A stretch of DNA of 6,755 nt. Origin: Gemmatimonadota bacterium. GTDB taxonomy: Bacteria; Gemmatimonadota; Gemmatimonadetes; Palauibacterales; Palauibacteraceae. Of the stretch, positions 5,878 through 6,755 are shown piece by piece (within the stretch, counting starts at the first letter, position 1; each line of letters starts with the position of its first letter). Location: assembly GCA_029863105.1 (NCBI GenBank), contig JAOTWC010000080.1, positions 1 through 6,755 on the forward strand. The letters run 5' to 3'. A program made the position numbers and the translations under genes. The notes under the pieces were generated by a model that did no database searches, was not told the DNA's origin, and was given only the letters and a program-made list of their open reading frames with translations.

Positions 5878-6755
5878 GCGAGCAGGCGGGCGGACGGCCG
5901 ACTGCGGTGGATGTGTCCGTAATCGTCTCGGTGACGGAACGTCCCGTCCGTCTGGCCGAGCTGTATCGGGAGTATTCGGCCGCGCTGACGTCGTCTGGTC
6001 GTCAGTTCGAATTCATCTTCGTGGTCGAGCCGTGGCACAAGGGCTCCCTGGAGGGCCTGCGCGCCCTCGCGGATCAGGGCGATCCGATTCGCATCGTCGA
6101 GTCGCGGCACGTGATCGGGGAGTCGGCGATGCTGAAGCTTGCGGCCACCCAGGCCCAAGGACGGACGCTGGTGTTGCTGCCCGCCTACTACCGGGTAGTC
6201 GCTTCAGCCATTCCGGAGATCGTCGCGGCGGTGGAAGGAGGGGCTGACCTGGCCAACTGCAGGCGCTGGCCTCGTCGTGACTCCTGGTTCAACCGCATTC
6301 AGACGCGCGTGTTACACAGCGCGGTCACCGGACTGCCCCGGACTCAGGTCCGGGATGTAGGATCGGGGGTTAGGGCGATGCGGCCGGAGGTGCTGCGGGA
6401 CCTGCCGCTATACGGGGATTTCTTCCGATTCCTGCCGGTACTCGCCCTGCGCGACGGCTATTCCGTTGTCGAGGTCGACGCTGAGCAACACCCGCTCGAT
6501 ACGGCCCTGCGGATCTATCCGCCGGGTGTGTACATGCGGAGGGCGATCGACGTGTTCGGTCTGTTCTTCCTGTCGAGATTCACCTACAAGCCACTCCGGT
6601 TTTTCGGGCTGGTCGGCACTCTGTTGAGTGGTATCGGTGCCCTGATCCTCATGGTGATGTTCGTCCAAAGGCTCGGCGGCCGAGGATTGGCGGATCGTCC
6701 GTTGCTGCTTCTTGGTGTACTGATCTTTACGCTTGGCGTGCAGGCTATCGCCCTG
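5874..6755 (+). CDS. GT2-fold membrane protein lacking catalytic motifs (probable pseudo-glycosyltransferase), partial
   Basis: The first 294 residues of a protein that leaves the window still open. By eye it aligns along its whole length with the upstream GT2 enzyme, sharing strand and helix order and the TGxxxxxVRDxGSGVRAMRPEVL segment (152-174; compare TGVSIRDNGCSLKAYRRSIL upstream). The motifs for catalysis are gone: SYNEA is SVTERP (19-24), VDDGSTDD is VVEPWHKGS (50-58), and the D-x-D block MDGDLQND is LPAYYRVV (102-109). A hydrophobic helix at about 242-264 and another at about 277-294 follow, as in its neighbour. The reading frame is intact, so this is not a decaying gene. It may be an inactive partner, scaffold or glycan-binding subunit of the upstream enzyme. 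A true enzyme with unusual chemistry is also possible. A GGGGGA lies six bases before the ATG. Confidence 0.72.
   Translation, partial: MSEQAGGRPTAVDVSVIVSVTERPVRLAELYREYSAALTSSGRQFEFIFVVEPWHKGSLEGLRALADQGDPIRIVESRHVIGESAMLKLAATQAQGRTLVLLPAYYRVVASAIPEIVAAVEGGADLANCRRWPRRDSWFNRIQTRVLHSAVTGLPRTQVRDVGSGVRAMRPEVLRDLPLYGDFFRFLPVLALRDGYSVVEVDAEQHPLDTALRIYPPGVYMRRAIDVFGLFFLSRFTYKPLRFFGLVGTLLSGIGALILMVMFVQRLGGRGLADRPLLLLGVLIFTLGVQAIAL

Noticed and set aside
1..6755. Membership of an exosortase/PEP-CTERM type exopolysaccharide system.
   Set aside because: The gene mix would fit, but no exosortase, PEP-CTERM protein or Prs regulator is in the window and no sigma-54 promoter was found, so it cannot be claimed.

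Overview
This is a 6.75-kb piece of a high-GC (visibly above 60 %) bacterial chromosome. It carries part of a cell-surface polysaccharide or glycoconjugate locus. The genes are packed tightly, with overlapping start and stop codons. Nothing here fixes the species. The GC content and gene style suit a proteobacterium, acidobacterium or gemmatimonadete, but that is a guess. I saw no RNA gene, CRISPR array or insertion sequence.

Layout. Bases 1-120 hold the last 39 codons of a plus-strand gene, probably a glutamine-dependent asparagine synthase. Its stop codon interlocks with that of a minus-strand gene arriving from the right. The minus-strand block, in transcription order, is: a 412-aa Wzx/MATE-type flippase (4659 to 3421), a 331-aa NAD-dependent sugar epimerase/dehydratase (3424 to 2429), a 272-aa metal-dependent hydrolase-like protein (2386 to 1568), and a 483-aa GlpD-like FAD oxidoreductase (1568 to 117). 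These genes overlap by 1-4 bases or are 42 bases apart, so they are very likely one operon. A 264-base divergent region (4660-4923) with several inverted repeats separates them from a plus-strand block. That block has a 317-aa GT2 glycosyltransferase with two C-terminal membrane helices (4924-5877) and, overlapping it by ATGA, a second GT2-fold membrane protein that runs off the window (5874-6755).

How they may work together (inference). The first GT2 enzyme would move a sugar onto a lipid carrier or growing glycan at the inner membrane. The epimerase would shape a nucleotide sugar, and the flippase would carry the lipid-linked product across the membrane. The GlpD-like oxidoreductase and the hydrolase-like protein look like tailoring enzymes, and an asparagine synthase homologue could add an amide. 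The most unusual item is the second GT2 protein. It keeps the fold and membrane helices of its neighbour but has lost every acidic motif used to bind the nucleotide sugar, so it looks like a pseudo-glycosyltransferase partner.
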